A stretch of 64,000 nucleotides of DNA from positions 41,926,333-41,990,332 of the forward strand of contig OX419756.1 in assembly GCA_948567375.1 (NCBI GenBank), in the 5' to 3' direction. A program made the translations under genes and the position numbers. This DNA is from Lunularia cruciata. Lineage: Eukaryota; Streptophyta; Marchantiopsida; Lunulariales; Lunulariaceae. The number at the start of each line of letters is the position of its first letter. The stretch's first letter is position 1. Below, one piece after another: positions 12,101-24,028 of this stretch. The notes beneath the pieces are model-generated. The model ran no database searches, was not told the DNA's origin, and saw only the letters and a list, made by a program, of their open reading frames with translations.

Positions 12101-15100
12101 TTGCAAATGATCTCCTATCAAAATTAGATGCTTGACAGAGGAGCTCAAACTTGCCAAGACGTGCCCCTCAAGAACTTCTGCAGCTTCTTCTACAATAACA
12201 ACTTCAGAGTCCAAAGATTTGAGGATTTGATGATAACGAGCAGCAGATGTTGTCGTTATGCCAACCACATCAGCCTTCCGCAAGAGTGACAGCCGTATTT
12301 CATCCTCAACCTCCCGTACTACCTTGCAAATGTCCTCATACTCTCTAGTAAGCGCCTTCAATGATCTCCTAAAGCGCATCTTGATTTCGTCGAGCCAGTA
12401 TTCGTGCAGTATTGCACGGTGTTTCATTGGCATAATCCACACATTAGGGTTATCGACTAAGTTTTGTATCTGAACTTCATCACCATTATCAGCTTCGGCG
12501 ACTACTAGTTCACGTTCACCTCTTTCTTCACGAGCAGGGTGTGGGATATCGTTCACCACCTGACCGTCTACAGTGTCATTCAAACCCCCTCGTGCTTGAA
12601 TCTGTTCTCTTCCATTTCGATTTCTCCGAGATGGTAGCCATTTCACCTTCCGACCCACACCAGTCTTGAAACCATCATCCTCCTCCTCCGTTAGGTCCGA
12701 ATCTACAACATCATGGTACTCTGTCAACCACTCTTGTACAGTGGCTCCACTCTGGTACAGCTCTTCAATCTGCTCGTCCGTGGCAATGTCATGAAGCTCC
12801 TGCACATGCTTCACCTTTGTGACACTCAGCTTGTCGATGCACCTGTGGATTTTAGATTCTAAATCCTTCTTACTCTTCCAAGCGTCCCCTTGTGCACGGT
12901 AGTGGCTAGAATCCATGTTACGTTCTATTTTCTGTTGCTGAAGAAGATGTTTCAAGTTACGGGGTTCTAAAGAAGTGCTTTTGCTCCTGCCACCAATTCG
13001 TATCAGGTTCTTTTCAAACTTCAGTATTCCCTCGAGAAACTGATCCAGAGCATGATTAGTCATGCAAATCACTAGTATAGGACCCTTCCTGCCTTTAAAT
13101 TCCTCCACGTGATTCGCTCCAAACTGGGATAAGGCTTTAGGAGGTGATACAATCGGAGGCGGACGTTTCGTGAAGTTTGCAAGCAAAAGCTTCACTATGA
13201 GAAGGCCTATGTAGGTCTTTCCTGTGCCCGGAGGACCTTGGATAATCGACAGCTCCTTCGTCAAGCCATGCTTCAATGCCTGCCTCTGTGCTTCGTCCAA
13301 CGAGCATTCCCACTCGGGCCAATCTTGAAGAATATGAAACCGACTCTTTACCAAGTCCTCTCTTATCGTAGGAAAGGTGGACTCAAAGTCGAAGTAATCT
13401 CCAACATCCCCACGCAGGATGTAAGCAGGCGGGTTGACTCGAGGCTCTAACTCCACAAGATATCGAGTGAAGGGAACATTTTCCATGTCTTCCCTCTGCA
13501 AGGTCTTCAGCACATGATAGTACGCCTCAAAATAAGCACTGGCCGATTCGACCATAACGTAGGTATTGGTGCTCTCAAAAGGTGAGGCTCCCTCGAATTC
13601 CCCTAGCACTCGGATCCATACAGTCTGCTTCCCATCGGGATGATCGCCCTTGCGATCGCATTTCGAAACAACTCCAAAGACGAAGGAGCTTTGAAATTTA
13701 TCATGAGATATGCAAAGGAGGGAGCCAAACATCAAGCCCTTCGAACCTTCCAATCGACGCTGGGGACGTAGGGCAAAAACGTACTCCACACCGAGATCTC
13801 CGCAAACATATCCTGCAAGCTTCACATCCGTGTAGACTCGAAGTTCCTTCGATACCTGATTATTTTGGAAATCTTTAATTCCCTGGCGCAGAGGGTCGAT
13901 GCAGTCTTCTCTGAGAAGACGAAAGTGAGTTTCAAGGTAGTTCGTTGCAGACGAGTACCGCAACCCTACCTGGTTAATTGGTAGATCACTACTAAGTTTC
14001 CGCTGTAGCAGATCGCTTCTGTCTGGAACTATCGGTAGAGTACGGAAATCGGTTCCCTGGTAAGTACATAGCACAGTAGTTAGCGACAAGACCGTGGAAT
14101 GCGTTGACGGAATGGAATTTTTCTTATTGATCCTACATAATGAGATGTCAGAGGTGCCTACTGAATTCAGAAATTGCGCAATCTGTCGTGACAATGAAAC
14201 TAAGAAAAGCACAAAATTCAGGAGTGAAAACATCATGTTATTCATGTATAGAGACACCTGTGGCATTTTGACAGATTGTTTACCTTTCAGTCGACAAAGA
14301 AACTGTGCCACATGATCCGCAGTGAAATCCATTTTTTTGTGCAACGCTCAACCAATGAAGAACTTATACGGGACGTATGTAACTGTTAAAGTGGCGAGTT
14401 CATTCATGGTAGTTAACTAACAAGAATATTTCCTTCATGAACGTTTATAATCAAGGACTCCGCTTCAGAGACGGAAACTCACCAGGAAACTTGCATCCGA
14501 ATCGCCACTCGCTGCTTGTCTCCGTAGCTTATCACGATGGTCAACCAACCGATTCGCAAGTGCGAGTAGCTCGTCCTTATCACTGTCATCTTTCAGCTTC
14601 TGAATAACATTGAGTATTGCATCGAGAGGCACCTCTTTCCACCCATTCGAAGTGCGAGACTGCAACTCCTCTGTAAGAAGCAAATATGGTAAGACATCTT
14701 GAGAATTCGCTCTTCCAAGCTGGCTTGTGATGTGACCGAGTAACTGGAGCAAGAAAGGTGATCCCACGAGAGCACCATACACTTTATTTGTTTTCTCGCG
14801 CATCAAGCTCAATCTCATTTCCGACTTAACCAGAAGGGCAACAAGGAGTTGAATTGTAAGGGTAGGTAAGTTACGCTCGTTGACGATTTTCAACAGCACC
14901 CCAAAACCTTCTTCGCTGCTCAGGAACTCGATGTTATGACTTGCACTTGATGCAATTTGCCGTCTTAGCCAGCTATCATTGTTCACGACAAGCGTCTTCA
15001 CCCCCGTCGAGAAGTTGGGCAGTTCATTGGCTCGATGAGAGACCTTACCATTCTGAGTGTGTACATTCTTGCCCCTACCCGTTCCTAGGACATGGCGATG

Positions 15101-15469
15101 TGGTAGCTTGTTGTCCTTCGCTTGTCTGGTGGAAAGAAGCTTAGAATGCTGTCTTGAGCTGCCAGTTGCAGTTGCAGCTCGCTGTCTGACTTCTATATGG
15201 AACTTCATCTTGCTGTTGTTTTGCCATGCACTTCTGACGTCTTGATCATTTTCAATTGACACAATGTCTCCATCGTCATCCTCATACTGCAGAATGAACG
15301 CGGCAGAGCCTTGACACTGCTCTTCAACTTCTGGGAAATTCCTGAAGATGAACTTCTTGAAACTGTCGAAAGTCGTGAGTTGCTCATCTCTTTCGCTCGG
15401 TAACAGCATCGCTACCTTGGCCTTTTTCCCAAACATCATTTTCATCCGAACAATCCTTGATTCTTCCAT
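9174..15469 (-). CDS. PB1-ZNFX1: SF1 RNA helicase with NF-X1 and RZ zinc fingers
   Basis: Predicted 1860-aa protein from three exons: 15469-14483, 14056-10221 and 9933-9174. Domains: PB1 (about residues 5-95) with acidic OPCA motif YEDDDGD; helical ARM-like region (150-320); after the first junction DFRTLPIVP and FRLLRED, typical of ZNFX1; SF1 helicase with Walker A GPPGTGKT (about 603), motif II VEEAAE (about 949), GDHLQLRP, REQRRMRP, VDDYQGEE (about 1160) and NRTCVALTRAK; a Cys-rich NF-X1 finger array (about 1275-1541); DCGHLFEV; CPQCK (about 1608); a helical/TPR-like segment (1640-1780); and a C-terminal RZ finger with CPNGHYY, GECGG and CPDCKAPVGG. Family members bind RNA and act in antiviral sensing and small-RNA memory in animals. 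The ATG at 15469 is used because the longer frame starts with GTG. PB1 suggests self-assembly, which is inference. Function in plants is not established here. Confidence 0.92.
9934..10220 (-). other. Intron 2 of the PB1-ZNFX1 gene
   Basis: The donor is GCGGTG|GTAAGT at 10221/10220 and the acceptor ACGGCAG|TCC at 9934/9933, 287 nt, phase 2. Splicing rebuilds a Cys codon (TG|T) and yields LKRCPQCKAAIWRTTRY. This restores the CPxC motif that follows DCGHLFEV in ZNFX1 proteins, a strong internal check on the model. Confidence 0.88.
14057..14482 (-). other. Intron 1 of the PB1-ZNFX1 gene
   Basis: The donor is CTG|GTGAGT at 14483/14482 and the acceptor TTACCAG|GGA at 14057/14056, 426 nt, phase 0. 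A branch-point-like CTAAC lies about 20 nt before the acceptor. Without splicing, exon 1 hits a stop six codons past the donor. The helicase frame can be read back into this intron for 96 codons, but that stretch has no ATG at its start and is hydrophobic; splicing joins SDASFL directly to GTDFRTLP. Confidence 0.85.
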
Positions 15470-16969
15470 TGTGGGCACTTGTCACCTGCACGTACATAAA
15501 CCAAATTGGAATTTCACCGCCAATATACAATATACACAGTAACTCAGGTCTGGCAACAATCAGCAAATAACAGTTTCCATGAGCATCATCCATGTCTCCC
15601 CATAGTTCCACAAAAGAAACTTGTGCCAACACCAGGGACATTTAACTGGAAGTTGCGCTGGAGATACAATTCACACTACTCTTAAGTGATTCTTAAGTGA
15701 CTCTTAATTCACACTACTCTTAATTGACTCAACGTCTGAACCAACATGAGAAACTCAGGAGATTACCTCTACGATGACCCGTAAATGTCGTCGCTTGAAA
15801 GGAGGTCAACTAAAACAATTAACCCTGTAGAGATAGAGTGTACCCACAGAGAGTTTTCTCCAGTTACGTTCAACAGAACGCAGTTCGATGAATCGCCTAG
15901 CTATCGTAGTAATCAATCGGTACTCAAAAGTACTCAATTCCGCATTATCAGATCACACTCCTGTTCAAATTCAGCTCCAAATTTCGGGATCCGCAGGCAG
16001 CGTAGAATTTCTGAACGCTATCAGTGCACGGAGACGGCAGATGTTTAACAGCACGTAGAAGCCGGATCCCTGAAGTGATCCGTATTTTGCAGTCAGGTCT
16101 CAACTTTTATTTCGTCCAGCACAACTAACGGCCGCCGGTTGATGAGTTCGAGACAGGATAAAAGAGGAAATCCTTATCTCAATGTTACGACATGAAGTCC
16201 GTAGGGTGTATCGATCTGTGACTTGAGGCTCATGCGAGGTCGAAATCCAATACCGTAGTGATGTTCTCCTCTTTGTCAATAGGACCTTCTGTGTTCTTGC
16301 TCAGTATAGTCTTGCTGAACTTCCAACCGGTTTTCTATAAAAGTGCAAAAACTTTCTCTAGAGTTAATTTAAAGTAGTCTTTGTAGACTGGGGTTGCGGT
16401 CAGTCAGTTCATGAGCAATAGTAATTTAAGAATCATTGATGCCTCACTTCAAGATACTTGAGGAGAAAAAGCGACCGCGTGTGAAAACAAGAAAGATGGG
16501 ACGACACCATCAAGCCTTACAAGGAAAAGACATAAAGGTAAAAATGATATATGGAATAAATAATAGAAATAAAGTGATATGAAAAAATGTGGAAGGAAAC
16601 GACACTTGTGACAACTCCGTATACCTTTCGCGTTCAAGAAAGGAATTTTAAAATAACTACAGTAATACCTCGACACGTATAAGAATATTGACACCGACTA
16701 TGCTTGCTGATCTCCGTAAGGAACTAGGTGGGGAGATCCTACAGAAAGAGATAATTCTTTGGCAATTTCAGCAGTGAATTTTGCCATGCTGTGTACATTC
16801 GATTTTGCCATGCTGTGTACATTAAATCACAGCATATTTGATGTCAGGAGACATTCTCTCCGTCATGGCAAGCGCAGCGCTTGGTCATGTTGGTATGGGT
16901 TTCTACATCAGAAAAATTATCGATTTTTAACGTGTAAAAAGAGTGGACGAAACATTATAAGCTTGGAAC
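15470..16969. other. Upstream (promoter/5' UTR) region of the helicase gene and copia flank
   Basis: No coding sequence is supported. The 5' leader of the minus-strand gene must lie in the lower part; whether it has a UTR intron is not decidable. A segment at about 16,455-16,550, read on the minus strand, resembles about 34,950-35,030 (shared 'cttgtacggcttgatgg' type sequence and 'cgcggtcgc.tttt'). The end at 16,965-16,969 (GGAAC) is the left flank of the large copia insertion. Confidence 0.45.
15667..15735. repeat. Short direct repeats upstream of the helicase start
   Basis: An 18-bp block 'aattcacactactcttaa' (with small edge differences) occurs twice, near 15,667-15,685 and 15,706-15,723. 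It encloses two smaller copies of 'gtga.tcttaa'. It lies about 200 bp upstream of the ATG on the minus strand, so it may be in the promoter or leader. No factor-binding site is claimed. Confidence 0.6.
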
Positions 16970-17261
16970 TGTTGCTATGACTACAGGCAAGGAGTCAAGT
17001 GGAAACACGTGTCAGCAGTTATGACTACACTGGGGAATCGAGTGACAATAGGTATTATCCGCGTTAGTGCACCGATCTCCAAAATATACTCCGCTACTTT
17101 TGGGCGGTGTTTTTCTTTCAATTTTGTTACTGCCTCTTTGTAAATGCATCTCCGTCTGCATAGGCATACCTCCATGTTTGCACGTATGTATAAGATTTGG
17201 TTTACTACTTGTATCAAGACACAATGCAATAAAAACATTATCATTGAAAAACAGCTCAGGT
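16970..17261 (+). repeat. 5' LTR of the copia element
   Basis: Starts TGTTGCTATGACTACA and shares long stretches with 33,292-33,585: GGAAACACGTGTCAGCAG (one or two changes), GATCTCCAAAATATA, TATAAGATTTGGTTTACTA and TTCATTGAAAAACAGCTC-like ends. A TATA-like sequence sits near 17,186. The end may be at 17,253 (AAAAACA) or a few bases later. Confidence 0.85.
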
Positions 17262-17468
17262 TATGGGCCCAAGCTAAAGGTCTTGTTTAGTATCACATTT
17301 CCTTCTTATGATGATGTGAAATGTAAGCAGTCTATGAATTACATACACACATCTAATTCTATTACTTTATCTATATTTGCTGCCCCAGAATATTTATCAT
17401 GTTGGGTCCATTGATGGGTGCATAAGACTGGCCCATATGGAAGCATCATTCTGAGCTAATCCTACGGG

Positions 17469-17822
17469 ATGCAATGCCTCAGGGATGTCACCTCAGGAGC
17501 ATTAAGGAGTTTGGAAGAAAAATTGAGAGGGCTTCAAACAGAGAGTTCCAATACAACAATGTTTACTATGGACTTCACTAACCTCCAAGCTTCTTGTGAC
17601 AAAGAAGATGGCAAGGCTCATGTACAAATTGGCTTACTAGTATTTCTAATTGTTCTTGATCTAATGACCTATAAGACAACCAAACAAATGTGGGATAAAT
17701 TGGTAGACAGATTTGAGCAAAAGACTGCAATCAACAAAATAGTTCTCCTAGGAGAGTTTAACACATTAAATGTTCATGTACAAGAAACACTATTGCTCTC
17801 ATTGCCCGATCACATGAAGTAG
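17469..17822 (+). pseudogene. Copia gag fragment
   Basis: An ORF of 117 codons matches the copia gag (UBN2-type) region: TTKQMWDKLVDRFEQKTAIN followed by LLGEFNTLNVHVQE corresponds to the family's 'A.e.W..L...y...s......L...l..l.m.eg.sv..h'. A degenerate zinc knuckle (YIYNGKRGHP, expected C..CG..GH) follows near 18,095-18,130, with its cysteines lost. Translation would stop before it. Confidence 0.75.
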
Positions 17823-18362
17823 CTAATTGATTGCCTACAGTTGGCATAGGGATTGATGAAGATGCTTGCGCCACCACATTATTAGGTGCACTACCAACAA
17901 TTGAGTACTTATCTCTTGTCATGACAAGCATAGCTACTACATGCACCACCAGCTGGAAAATAACCACTGTAGAAGTTGCACTTTGCACCGAGGAGCTACA
18001 TACTAACAAAATGCAGAGATACTCAGAATAAGACTGCAACTCTGTCTTTCTTACAACACCACATCAGCTAGAAAGTAGCAAGATGGAAGTCACCTATATA
18101 TACAATGGAAAGCGTGGCCACCCGTGAAAACTTTTGCTATACCAAACAAGGTTTCCCTCAAGGACATCTGCATCATATGTCATGGCCGACTCCGCACCAA
18201 AGACCACCACAATGAGTAGCTGCTTCAACTTGCCTATAGACACACCAACACCCTCCAACCAACCACGCACTAGATCTACTCCATCCCATTGTAGCAGCAG
18301 CTATTGCAACATCTACTTGGAAGACATATGGTTTACCATCCCACCTCATCGACCATGTATGG

Positions 18363-18716
18363 TTGTTATTGGGGATGGTCACACCATTACATAATGGCCT
18401 CCATGGTTTAAACTTTGACTCTTGGGCCACATGTCATATCATTAATGATAGTAGTGCACTCCACGACTACAAGATACTTTCTATTGCCAAGCCTATAATA
18501 TTGGGAGATCGATGCACTTCCAAAGCAATTGGAATTGAGACACTTTGTGTTTGCACCACTATAGGGCCAATTCTTGCTTTTCATGTATGCTTCCTCTGTC
18601 CTAACCTCAGCATGACTCTTCTCTCCATTCGAGCTCTTACCGTTGCTAGAGCATGGGTTTCATTTGGCCACTATATACAAGGAAGGGTGTACTCTTGCCT
18701 TGGCCAAGGGAGTTGA
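18363..18716 (+). pseudogene. Copia aspartic protease fragment
   Basis: Reads NFDSWATCHIINDSS...ILGDRCTSKAIGI...LCPNLSMTLLSI, matching the copia protease pattern D-S-G-A-T-x-H, lGDg...GiG and lP.l..NLLSv. The catalytic DSG is changed to DSW, so it is inactive. It runs on toward LYKLKGSILYP, the start of the gag-pre-integrase region, where the gypsy block is inserted. Confidence 0.8.
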
Positions 18717-18788
18717 TAAATTGTACAAGCTCAAAGGCTCAATTCTGTACCCATCAGAAATTAATGCAACTGCCTTCACTACCATTGC

Positions 18789-19255
18789 TATGAAAGACCA
18801 AGGAGAGAAATAGAGGAATAGAAGATTGGAGTGACAAATCACATTGGGACCCTTGAATGAGAGAAAATCCAAATGCCTAACATGAGCTTGGGCTATGGTA
18901 CTCTTAAGGAACATACAAGGCTCTTGAGAAGCTTCTTAGGGAGCTTCCTAAATGCCACCTTCTTTGAGTGCAAACCAAGTTAAACAAGAAGCTTCCTTCT
19001 AGAAGCTACCTACTTGGCATACAAGCTAAGCTAGCCAAGAAGTTTCCTTCTAGAAGTCATCTATTTGGCATGCAAGCTAAGCTAGCCAAAAAGTTTCCTT
19101 CTAGAAGCCACCTACTTGGCATGCAAGCTAAGCTAGCCAAGAAGCTTCCCAAAGAGCTTCCTCTTAAAAGTTTCCACTTGGCATGCATATCACTCAATAC
19201 TTGGAAGGTACCAAGTAGCTTGACTAAATTTGTCACTAAACTCCATATTGTTAGA
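18789..19255 (-). repeat. Gypsy LTR 1 (3'-most on the minus strand)
   Basis: Homologous to the other two LTRs. It is made of short direct repeats: 'ttggcatgcaagctaagcta' and 'aagaagcttcc.....agaag' occur three or more times, including at 19,011, 19,068 and 19,118. On the minus strand it is preceded by a purine-rich tract (GTGGTGGAGGAATA), the expected polypurine tract. Confidence 0.85.
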
Positions 19256-22200
19256 TATTCCTCCACCACTAGTTGGTGAAGTCCTCATCGCCATTGAAGC
19301 TTCAAACTCTTGGGTGGCCATTTGTGCATTCTAAAGATGAGAAAGAAGCTCCCAAGTGGCATCATGAAGAGTATACCCTTTCCAAAGGACCTTGTACTCA
19401 ATATGTTGTTGGCGGGCCACGTTGAATGTGGTGACATGCAATGATACAATCAACTTCATACTCCTCATGATCATTGCTAGGGAAGGGAGGAGGAGGGGGT
19501 CGGGCACAAAAAGAAAAGGAAGATGGATTAGAAACAAAAGGTTTCAACTTGAAAGTATGAAAGACAGGGTGGATTTGCATATGAGAAGGCAAGGCAAGTT
19601 GGTAAGCAACAAGAGACATGATTTGGGTGATATCAAATGGACCTATCCTCTTAGGAGAAATTTTATAGACTTGGGTATCAAGTGGGAGGGGTAGGTTACT
19701 AAAAGAAAGCATGACCTTATCACCAATTTGAAAAGTGAGATCATGACGGTGTTGGTTTTACATATTGTTTTTGACAATTTTGAGCAACAAGAAGATGAAA
19801 TTTGGCTTGTTGCAAAGATTGGGATATAATGCTCAAGAAGGTGGAAGTATGAGGGACATGAGATCAGGGCGGAGCAAGAAGGGAATCTGGAACAAGTGGA
19901 TTTTGGCCAAAATTAAGGAAGAAGGGAGAGAATCCAATGTTTGTCTATTTGGAATTGTTGTAGGTAAACTCAACAGTTGCAAGACACTCATCCTAATTGG
20001 TATGGTGAATATTGACGAATGCATGAAGCATATCTTCCAAGGTGTGATTTACACATTTAATTTGCCCATCAATTTGAGGATGATAGGTTGTGGACAAAGC
20101 AAGCTTAGTGCCAAGTATCTAGAAGAGTGCTTGCTAAAAAATTTTGGTGAAACAAAGATCATGGTCAAAGATGAGTACATGAGGCATCTCATGATGCTTG
20201 AAGATATTATCATAATAGGTCATGGCCAATGTTGGAGCATCCACCATATCAAAGGTTGGTGCCAAATGGATTTGTTTACTAAGCGTATCCACAAACACCA
20301 CAATTGCTATGTTTCCTTGCTTTGTCTTGGGCAAGGATGTGATGAGATCTAAGCTCGTAAGATCACGTGTTCCCATTAAACATAGGGAATGAGGAGCGGT
20401 TGAAGGAGTCCACTCAATTTTTGGTTGTTGGCCTTTTTGTATTGGTAGCTCTCACACAATTTTACTAACTCTCATGCCATGTTGGGCCACCATCATTGAC
20501 ATTGGAGGTTATCCAAGGTCTTGTCCACACCCATGTGACCAACAAGTGGTAAATCATGGGCTTGAATGAAAGCACATAAGTCAGAGATCACCCTTGGTTG
20601 GAACATAGATCTGGTCCTCATGGAATAGAAGGCCTTCCTTGAAGGACAAGGTATTATACTCCTTTTCCCATGTTGCTAGATGCCTTTGTATCATCTAAAA
20701 GAAGGGATCTTGTTGTAGAGTTGTCCTAAACTCAATTTGGATTTTGGAGTTTATTGATATTGTTGTAAGTGCCGCTGTGATGAGAAGAAGAGACATCAAA
20801 TCAGGTCATTATGATAGGGCATCAATGATGATATGGAACCAACCAGGTTTGTACTCAAGTTTGATGTCAAAAAATTGGAGTTATTTCTCCCATCGATGAT
20901 GTTGACTCTTCATGTGTTCCAAATGTAATATCTATAACAAGGGTTTGTGATTAGTTCATATGATCACTTGTTTTCCCAAGAGATAATGCATCCATACCTT
21001 GGTGGCATAAACCATTGTTAGTTGCTCCTAATCTCATGCAAAGTTATTCCGTTTTGTGGTGTTTAATTGGCAAGACACAAAGGCAATGGGATGTAACCAA
21101 TCTGGGAATTCTTGTTGGCAACATAGCTCCAATGGCAAAGTTAGAAGCATCAAAATCAACGACACAAGGTAGTTGAGTGTCATATGGTTGAAGAATGGGT
21201 CTTAAAGACACCATATGTTTCAGCTTTTGGAATGCTTCTTCATGTTTGGCAGTCCACTAAAAGCTCTAGTTATTCTCCAAAAGGTCAATCAATGGTGTTT
21301 CCATGTGCAAATAATAGTGGATGAACCATGAATAAAAAAGATTCCAATCCATTAAATGCTTGCACTTCTATAGCATCCTTTGGAGTAAGTCAATCAATAA
21401 TGGTCTTGATTTTCTCCTCTTCCATCTTGTTCCCTTCTGATGAGATCTTGTGACCCAAAAAGGTAACTTCCTTTTGCCAAAAGGTACACTTTGAATTCTT
21501 GCAATAAAACTTCCATTTACATAATAATCTAAGGACTTCCTGCATATGTTTTACATGTTCTGCCTTTGTCTTGCTATAGATTAAAATGTCATCCAAGAAC
21601 ACCACCACGTACCAATCCAATAGTCCATCTAACACCTGATGCATCTGATCCACAAAGGCTACTAGAGCATTAGTGAGCCAAAAGGTAGAAATCTCCATTC
21701 AAAATGCCCATACCTTGTGCAAAAGGTAGTCTTTTGCACATCCTCCTATTAATGGAGATTTCCCAATAGTCACTTTGAAGATCCAACTTGGAGAAGTATC
21801 ATGCTCTACTCAATTGATCAAGAAAGTCATCAATTGAAGGCAAAGGATATGCATTCTTCATTGTTTGTTTATTGAGCTGATGGTAGTCAATAGAAAAACA
21901 AAGTCCTCCATCCTTCTTTGAAATAAATAGTATCGGTGCTCCGCAAGGAGATGTGCTATGTCATATGAAATCTTTCTCCAGTGACTTTGTAAGTGTTGTT
22001 TGCAACTCCTCCAACTCCTTTGGTGAGAGTCAATAGATTGATCTCCTCATTGGAATAGTCCTTGGCAAGAACTCAATCTTGAAGTGCATACCACAATCAG
22101 AGTGTAGTCCCTTCAATAGATCATCACAAGACATATCCAAAAAATCTTTAACTATTTGATTAACCATTGTATGATGAGGTTTTTGACACTCCATAGATTT

Positions 22201-23080
22201 TTCTTGTGCAATCTGCTTGATCTACAATGTGAAAATAGAGTTTATCTTCTTCCAAAGCTTACTCTATGGTTGCTTCATTGACAAACTCCCTATCTTGGGA
22301 CCTATCTTCCTCCGAAGCTTGCTCTATGGTTGCTTCTTGACAAACTTCCCATCTTGGGACGGATTATTCTTAGGTGTCCTACTCAAAGGTGCAAGATAAC
22401 CTAATCAAAAATTCCTACCTTGGTGTTGTACTTGAATTTACCATCGGGTCCAATCAAATTGAACCTTATGATGTTCAAGCCAAGGGAAACCCAAAATGAT
22501 ATCAAAGTGTAGAGGTGCCACTACAAACCTCATATATTCCAAATATTCATTTCCAATCTTGAATGTAACAAGATGTGAGGTACAAAATGTAGAACTCTTT
22601 GTACCATCTACTATCATCACTTTGCTTCCAATTATTGGCTTGATAGAAATGCAGCATTACTTTGATAATTATATGGACATGTAGTTATTTGAATTTCCAA
22701 AATCAACCAAAATTCTACAAACACGATCAGATATCCTACCTTGCAAGTGAAGCAAACTTGCATAAGTCAAGTTTTTGATCCCATTAGAACTAATCAAGGT
22801 TTCATTACGTGACTCAAAATATCTTATTGTGATTCCTTGTTTCCTTGATCATTCTACTCCACAAACTCCATCCGGGTGACTTGTCAAGGTTGTCCATTCT
22901 TGAGTGGATATTTAGCAAAGTGATGTCTAATTCGGAAATAATTAAAACAACCACCATTCTGCCAAAATTTTCCTCTATTTGTATTGCCAAGTGGTCTCCA
23001 TTAAATGGCATCAATTTCCATTGGTGCCCGGCTCTTCCATCTATGTGTAGTGTATTGGTAGGTTCTATGGAGGTCAAAGT

Positions 23081-23116
23081 CAAGACCAAGACCAAGACCA
23101 AGACCAAGACCAAGTT
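23081..23116. repeat. Six-base microsatellite in gypsy unit B
   Basis: About six units of AAGACC. The matching place in unit A (about 28,185) has a single unit, so the array expanded after the two units separated. Confidence 0.8.
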
Positions 23117-24015
23117 CTTACAAGAAAGGAATCAAAGCGTTTAGCCAACTACATGACTTCCTCCAAGTGTTTTGGCTCTTGCATAGTTACATCTAATTTG
23201 GTTTGTGACTTCAAGCTCCTCACAAATCAATCTAGAGCTTCACCTTCTATTATATCTAGAATTTGCATGGTGTTGTTCTAGAATTGCATGATGTAACTTC
23301 TTAAACAACCAATTTGCTTCAATTCTACCAACCTATCTTGTGGAGCTTGTATGGCATTTATAGCTTGGAATCTACCAATTATTGCACTATTGAATTTTGC
23401 ACAAGTCAAGATTGGTGTAACAAATTGCCATTTAGCTCACTCCACTTAGAATTGCCACCATAGCTTGGCTACTCCATCTAGTTGATTGGAAGCCAAGAGA
23501 ATCTATTTCCATTCATCTTGAAGATTGGTAGCTTCAAAATAACATTTGCAATCAAACAAAAAGTTCCACATTTCCCCTAGAAGATTCTTATTTTCAAATA
23601 CCTTAGGTTTTGGAAATCTGATTTTATCTTCTCCTTCTCAAAATTATGCTCTCTTTATGTGCTCTTGTTGTTGATGGTCTTGTTCATCCAAAAATCAAGT
23701 AAAGTGCTCAATTTGTTATAAAATAGAGATGATAACCTCAAGCATTGCCACCAAGGCTATTGCTCTATCACACTACTCCCAATTTATCTAATTGGAATAG
23801 AGCATATAAATACAACACATCCACCGTTCTCCATAAGTTACAATCTGAAGTACAAAGAGTTCCTCAAACAAGGTGATTGTATTGAAGAAATTTTGCTCAT
23901 AGTGTGAGGTAATGAACTATGTGAAATGATGCTTAGGTAGTACCCAAACACAAAAATCCCAATGGTTTGGCAAAAATGGATTTGGTGATCCATAAACTCT
24001 ATCCATCCCATTCTT

Positions 24016-24028
24016 GCTCTAATACCAA
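24016..24028 (-). other. Primer-binding site of gypsy unit B
   Basis: On the minus strand TTGGTATTAGAGC directly follows the LTR. It differs at one base from TGGTATCAGAGC, the usual plant initiator-Met tRNA primer site. The equivalent site for unit A is at about 29,053-29,065 and is more degraded. Confidence 0.8.

Larger units (their letters stand above)
19256..24028 (-). pseudogene. Gypsy unit B: gag, protease, RT, RNase H, integrase, chromodomain
   Basis: Read on the minus strand from 24,028 down. Degenerate zinc knuckle GGCFNYFRIRHHFAKYP (about 22,890-22,960; Cys replaced by Tyr). Protease end FDIILGFPWLEHHKVQFDW (about 22,440-22,530). RT with VVFLDDILIYSK, the active-site block (about 21,570-21,610), then TFLGHKIS. 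Integrase zinc and core: LDLITSLP, VVFVD.LSK and YYDNIFKHHEMP (20,134-20,376). C-terminal linker HPVFHTFKLKPF (about 19,560). Chromodomain EYEVDCII...EYKVLWKGYTLHDATWELL (19,331-19,480). Frameshifts and stops throughout; no complete protein remains. Confidence 0.85.

Noticed and set aside
14060-14344. The 96-codon hydrophobic N-terminal extension of the helicase frame
   Set aside because: It begins at a TTG, not ATG, is preceded by a stop, has no ZNFX1-like content and lies between a strong donor and acceptor; it is read-through of intron 1.
15384-15641. 85-codon minus-strand ORF upstream of the helicase start
   Set aside because: Overlaps the PB1 exon in another frame and has no family match; likely a shadow.
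17240-17275. Met-tRNA primer site after the copia 5' LTR
   Set aside because: The sequence TTATGGGCCCAAGC is too different from TGGTATCAGAGC to call.
22845-23144. ORF ending in a Lys-Thr repeat
   Set aside because: The Lys-Thr run is the AAGACC microsatellite; the true coding direction is the gypsy gag on the other strand.
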